A model generated the notes under the pieces. It was not told the origin of the DNA and searched no databases. It saw nothing but the letters and a program-made list of their open reading frames with translations. The position numbers and the translations under genes were made by a program. This document shows, in pieces, positions 6,803-9,540 of a stretch of 9,540 nucleotides of DNA. How positions within the stretch are numbered: position 1 is the first letter of the stretch; every line of letters starts with the position of its first letter. The DNA is taken from assembly GCA_016793305.1 (NCBI GenBank), contig JAEUHU010000436.1, positions 1-9,540 on the forward strand, read 5' to 3'. The DNA comes from Planctomycetota bacterium. GTDB lineage: Bacteria > Planctomycetota > UBA1135 > UBA2386.

Positions 6803-7747
6803 TCAGGGCTTCAGCCAGCGCGCGACGTCCGCCGGGCCCGCCCGATGCCCCAGCACTCCCGCGAACGTGCCGCACAACTTCGCCCAAGCCGGCTTCCAGC
6901 CCTTCGTCAGGATCAGCGGCCAGCCGAGCACGTCGCAGCAGAACCATGCGAACCATGCGCGCGGCGTGCCGTTCGCCTTCAGGTAGCGCACCGCGTTGCA
7001 GGCCATCAGGTACTTGCGCAACGGCGAGCGCCCGCCGCCCGACGACTGGCCGGCGGCGTGTTCGATGCGCACCCACGGCAGCCAGACGATCGAACCGAAG
7101 CGCGCACGCAGCCGCGCACAGAGGTCGACGTCTTCCCAGTACATGAAGTAGCGATCGTCGAAGCCGCCGAGTGCCTGCACCTGCGCGGTGCGGAACAGCA
7201 CGCACGCGCCGGGCAGGAACCCGACCGGCTCGGGGCCGCTCGTGGTCGGCGCCGGCGGTTGCCCATGGTCGCGCAGCACCAGGCCGTTCGGCACGAACGC
7301 GGTGCGGCCGCCCTGCGCCCAGACCGTGCCGTCGGGATGCAGCACCGTCGGCCCGACCGCCGCGACCGACGCGTCGACGTCGAGCACCTGCACCAGCGGA
7401 GCCAGGAAGTCCGGGCCGAGCTTCAGGTCGTTGTTGAGCACCAGCGCGTAGTCGGTGCCGAGCGCGTGCGCACGCTGGAAGCCGGCGTTCATGCCGCCGG
7501 TGAAGCCGCGGTTCTCGGGCAGCGCCAGCAGCTCGACGCAGTGCCGGCCCGGCCGAGCGCGCAGCGCCGCGGCGATGCCGGTGCGCAACGCCGTCGTCTC
7601 CGCGTCGCCGGAGCCGTTGTCGATCACCACCACCGTCATCGCCGGGGCTGGCACCGCGAGCAGGTCGGCGAGGCACCGCAGCGTGAGGTCGGCGCGCCGC
7701 CAGTTCAGCAGCAGGGCGGCGATGCGGGGCGGGCCGGACTCAACCAC
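6803..7747 (-). CDS. Family-2 glycosyltransferase, WbbL-like (rhamnosyltransferase-type)
   Basis: A 314-residue protein starting at GTG 7747 and ending in TGA. The GTG is the only start that keeps the first beta strand (IAALLLNWRRADLT, 9-22), and GGAGG lies four bases upstream. GT-A motifs appear in order: VIDNGSGD (41-48), LPENRGFTGGMNAGF (76-90), the DXD-like metal/nucleotide-sugar site LNND (104-107), LPGACVLFRT (178-187) and GGFDDRYFMYWEDVDLCARL (194-213) with the ED pair typical of the catalytic base region. A His follows at 230. The spacing resembles WbbL-type rhamnosyltransferases, which transfer a sugar from a nucleotide donor onto a lipid-linked glycan at the cytoplasmic membrane face. 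The hydrophobic segment around 265-281 may touch the membrane. The gene overlaps the upstream glycosyltransferase by 8 bases, so translational coupling is likely. Donor and acceptor are unknown; dTDP-rhamnose is only a family-based guess. Confidence 0.92.
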   Translation of the reverse strand: MVESGPPRIAALLLNWRRADLTLRCLADLLAVPAPAMTVVVIDNGSGDAETTALRTGIAAALRARPGRHCVELLALPENRGFTGGMNAGFQRAHALGTDYALVLNNDLKLGPDFLAPLVQVLDVDASVAAVGPTVLHPDGTVWAQGGRTAFVPNGLVLRDHGQPPAPTTSGPEPVGFLPGACVLFRTAQVQALGGFDDRYFMYWEDVDLCARLRARFGSIVWLPWVRIEHAAGQSSGGGRSPLRKYLMACNAVRYLKANGTPRAWFAWFCCDVLGWPLILTKGWKPAWAKLCGTFAGVLGHRAGPADVARWLKP

Positions 7748-8795
7748 ACAGCCTCCGCACCACCTTCCAGTAGCCGCAGAAGAAGCGGTCGAGCCCGCGC
7801 CGCAGCGCCGCGGCGAAGCCCTTCTCGGCGAGGCCCGGGTTCAACGTCACCGGGGCGGCGATCAGCAGGTCGCGGTCGGGCACGGTTCGGCCCTGCTGCG
7901 CTCGCTTGCGGGCGCGGATCGCCTTCGGCAAGAGGCACAGCAGCTCCCACTTGCCGCGCAGCCAGTCGCCGAGGTGGCCGCGGCGCACGCCGAACGCCGC
8001 GTAGACGACGCCGTAGAGCAGTTGGGCCGGCACCGTCAGCCAGAACGTGCGCCAGCGCATGCAGGTCAGCAGCACGTACCAGCGGTTCCGGCTGTGCAGG
8101 AACGTGCGGCGGCCGGGGTAGCGCCCTTCGCCGCGCACCGACAGGCCGGCGGTGCCGGCGAGGTGCGTGCACAGCGCTTCGGGGCACAGCCAGACGGTGT
8201 GGCCGCGCATGCGCAGCTTGTAGGCGAACTCGTTGTCCTCGTAGAGGATGAACAGGTTCTCGTCGAAGCCGCCGACCTGCTCGTAGAGGCTGCGCTTGGT
8301 CAGGAAGCACAGCGCGATCGCGGCCCCGATCGGCCCGGTCGGGCGATCCGCCTCGGCAAGCGGGCGATACCAGTTGCGCAGCACCAGCGTGCCGAGGAAG
8401 TGCAGGTCACCGCCGTCGTAGTGCACGACGTTCGGATCGTCGCCGCACAACGAGCGGGCCTGGACCATCGCCGCGGTCGGTTCGCGGTCGAGCCGTTCGA
8501 GCATCTTCGCGACCGCGCCTGCGTGCAGCACCACGTCGTTGTCGACGAACAGCAGCCGCTCGTGGGTCACCGCCGCCGCCCCGACGTTGCGCGCGTGGCA
8601 CGGGCCGCGGTTCTCGCCCGTGTCGAGCACGCGGACCTGCGGATACCGGCTCGCCAGCAGCTCCCGCGAGCCGTCGTCGGAGTGGTTGTCGACGACCAGG
8701 ACCTCCGCTGGCGCAGGGACTTGCGCGAGCAGGGCATCCAGGCAGCGCGGCAGGTAGTCGCGCCCGTTCCAGTTGACGACGATCGCGGCGTACAC
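7740..8795 (-). CDS. Family-2 glycosyltransferase
   Basis: A 351-residue protein. An in-frame TAG at 8811-8813 leaves GTG 8795 as the first possible start, and residues 3-11 (AAIVVNWNG) are already the first GT-A strand, so nothing later fits. No Shine-Dalgarno sequence is visible. Motifs are VVDNHSDDGS (34-43), ENRGPCHARNVGA (61-73), FVDND (83-87, DXD-like), LCFLTKRSLYEQVGGFDENL (162-181) and ILYEDNEFAYKLRMRG (183-198) with the ED pair. FLHSRNRWYVLL (232-243) matches the conserved RN segment before the membrane-associated tail of many polysaccharide glycosyltransferases, and a hydrophobic stretch covers about 250-270. It should transfer a sugar from a nucleotide donor to a growing surface glycan at the inner membrane; specificity is not readable. 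The stop lies inside the start region of the next glycosyltransferase (8-base overlap), marking an operon. Confidence 0.92.
   Translation of the reverse strand: MYAAIVVNWNGRDYLPRCLDALLAQVPAPAEVLVVDNHSDDGSRELLASRYPQVRVLDTGENRGPCHARNVGAAAVTHERLLFVDNDVVLHAGAVAKMLERLDREPTAAMVQARSLCGDDPNVVHYDGGDLHFLGTLVLRNWYRPLAEADRPTGPIGAAIALCFLTKRSLYEQVGGFDENLFILYEDNEFAYKLRMRGHTVWLCPEALCTHLAGTAGLSVRGEGRYPGRRTFLHSRNRWYVLLTCMRWRTFWLTVPAQLLYGVVYAAFGVRRGHLGDWLRGKWELLCLLPKAIRARKRAQQGRTVPDRDLLIAAPVTLNPGLAEKGFAAALRRGLDRFFCGYWKVVRRLCG
7752..7756 (-). promoter_or_regulatory. Ribosome binding site of the downstream glycosyltransferase
   Basis: Minus-strand GGAGG lies four bases before GTG 7747 and is embedded in the last codons of the upstream gene (CGG AGG). 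The spacing is short, and terminating ribosomes probably help initiation. Confidence 0.6.
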
Positions 8796-8863
8796 GAGGC
8801 GGCGCGGATGCTAGGGCGCAGCCCCGGAACGGCGAACGGGATTTCCGGTCCCCCGGCTCGAGA

Positions 8864-8877
8864 ACCGGCGCGCCGGT
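8864..8877. repeat. 14-base perfect palindrome upstream of the glycosyltransferase pair
   Basis: ACCGGCGCGCCGGT is its own reverse complement. It lies 69 bases upstream of GTG 8795, a position compatible with a dimeric regulator site or a small hairpin. The high GC content raises the chance expectation. Confidence 0.4.
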
Positions 8878-9124
8878 CGCGCGGCGCGGCCGGCTGCGTT
8901 CGCCCGGCGCATGGGAGCCCCCGCCACCGAAGTTGTCCGACCCGGAGCACTCGAGGCCCTCCGGGCCGGCCGCTCGTCATCGCGGCGATCGCGAGGCGCC
9001 TGCCACCCTCCCCGCCGATGCAGGTTCTCGGACCTTGCCGGCAACGGAACTTCCTGGTGGAGGCACCTCGACGTCGACAAGGAGGAAGGCGGGAAACGGC
9101 GGAGAACCGGAGGACCAATCTGCG

Positions 9125-9177
9125 AAAAATCCGCCGGCGCGCTCGATCGGCCGCGCGCAGCCCAGCGGGCAGCCGGC
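9125..9177 (-). terminator. Candidate intrinsic terminator after the right-hand glycosyltransferase
   Basis: On the minus strand, starting 5 bases after the TAG at 9183, GCCGGC (9172-9177) can pair with GCCGGC (9133-9138). Inside lie a GCCC/GGGC hairpin and a GCGCGC/GCGCGC hairpin (9153-9158 with 9137-9142, 10-base loop). The structure is followed by GGATTTTT. The branched shape and short T run are not textbook, but this is the only T run placed after a GC-rich stem in the gap. Confidence 0.4.
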
Positions 9178-9182
9178 TCGCC

Positions 9183-9540
9183 CTACTTGAGCGGCGGCTC
9201 GAAGTCGGGGTGCTTGCAGACCTGTCGGTGCTTCAGGCAGTACGGCAGCGACCCGAGGGCGGCGAACGTCGCCTTGATGCAGACCCACCAGCCCCACTTC
9301 ACACCCTTGATGTTGTCGAACAGCCCGATGGTGCCGACCGCGTCGGCGACCTCACCGCCGTCGCCCTTCTTCTTGCCGCCGAGTCCCTTGCCGAGGAAGC
9401 GGAACGGGAACCCGACCACCTGGCTCCACGGCAGGTACTTGAACGCGTAGAGCCAGAAGTTGCGGACGTGGTAGTAGAGGCTGCGCTTGCCGTGGCGCAT
9501 GCCGAACGGCGCTTTGTGGAACACCTCGACGCTCGGCACC
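9183..9540 (-). CDS. Family-2 glycosyltransferase, C-terminal part (start outside window)
   Basis: 118 residues plus a TAG stop; the frame is open to the right edge, so the GTG at 9539 is probably an internal valine. The visible part reads VEVFHKAPFGM, then KRSLYYHVRNFWLYAFKYLP. The conserved His followed by an aromatic-rich HVRN segment before a hydrophobic tail matches the C-terminal end of family-2 glycosyltransferases that decorate polysaccharides. The catalytic DXD and ED motifs would lie outside the window. The tail contains a GGKKKGDGGE loop, a Trp-rich stretch (GVKWGWWVCIKATFAALG) that may touch the membrane, and two cysteines in LPYCLKHRQVCKHP. Same orientation as the downstream glycosyltransferases but 387 bases away with a possible terminator between, so it may be a separate transcript of the same glycan locus. 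Confidence 0.75.
   Translation of the reverse strand, partial: VPSVEVFHKAPFGMRHGKRSLYYHVRNFWLYAFKYLPWSQVVGFPFRFLGKGLGGKKKGDGGEVADAVGTIGLFDNIKGVKWGWWVCIKATFAALGSLPYCLKHRQVCKHPDFEPPLK

Larger units (their letters stand above)
8796..9182. other. Intergenic region of 387 bases without a convincing gene
   Basis: Open frames here (for example 8811-9080 minus and 8911-9450 plus) are rich in Arg, Pro, Ser and Gly, lack recognisable motifs and look like chance frames in GC-rich DNA. The region holds a terminator-like structure after the right-hand gene, a 14-base palindrome, a TTGCCGGCAA palindrome (9035-9044), a TCGACGTCGA palindrome (9068-9077), a GGCCC/GGGCC hairpin (8955-8967) and a purine-rich plus-strand tract around 9079-9114. 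A promoter for the glycosyltransferase pair would be expected here on the minus strand, but I see no convincing -35/-10 pair. Confidence 0.6.

Noticed and set aside
6666..7676. In-frame open extension of paralogue C by 337 codons at its N-terminus
   Set aside because: It runs in another frame over a clear glycosyltransferase gene, is Arg/Gly/Ala-rich without motifs, and the internal ATG at 6665 has a ribosome binding site and starts the membrane anchor.
8811..9080. 89-codon minus-strand open frame in the gap upstream of the glycosyltransferase pair
   Set aside because: It ends at the TAG just before GTG 8795, has Arg/Pro/Ala-rich composition, no motif and no good ribosome binding site.
9183..9539. 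A complete small protein starting at GTG 9539
   Set aside because: The sequence matches the C-terminal tail of family-2 glycosyltransferases and the frame is still open at the window edge, so it is a truncated larger gene.

Overview
The window is very GC-rich with strong G/C bias at third codon positions, and all six supportable genes lie on the minus strand, so it is read from right to left. No gene is diagnostic of taxonomy. The mixture of family-2 glycosyltransferases and large, locally expanded proteins built from carboxypeptidase-regulatory-like (Ig-like beta-sandwich) modules on a single N-terminal membrane anchor resembles high-GC Planctomycetota or possibly Myxococcota. That placement is an inference.

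Right part (9540 to 6803): the C-terminal piece of a family-2 glycosyltransferase that enters from outside the window; a 387-base gap holding a terminator-like structure and a 14-base perfect palindrome but no convincing gene; then two complete GT-A fold family-2 glycosyltransferases whose coding regions overlap by 8 bases (stop of the first inside the start region of the second), a typical translationally coupled pair. Their likely job is sugar transfer during assembly of a surface glycan. Donor and acceptor cannot be read from the sequence.

Left part (6665 to 1): three tandem paralogues, two complete (895 and 903 residues) and one cut by the left edge (388 residues visible). Each has a short cationic N-terminus, one hydrophobic helix ending in tryptophans, a Pro/Ala-rich linker of nearly constant length, and then a long series of beta-sandwich modules with no visible catalytic motif. 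The two complete copies are collinear from end to end. Genes are separated by 49 and 52 bases, and those two spacers are recognisably related. All three starts have the same ribosome-binding arrangement (GGAG, six bases, ATG).

The most notable points are this tandem family, two short segments where the complete copies are almost identical in DNA despite being diverged elsewhere (67/70 and 59/60 bases), which suggests local gene conversion or strong constraint, and a uniquely conserved C-terminal 20-residue motif. A plausible but unproven reading is a surface-glycan locus next to an expanding family of membrane-anchored exported adhesin-like or scaffold proteins. No RNA genes, insertion sequences, CRISPR arrays or replication origins were seen.
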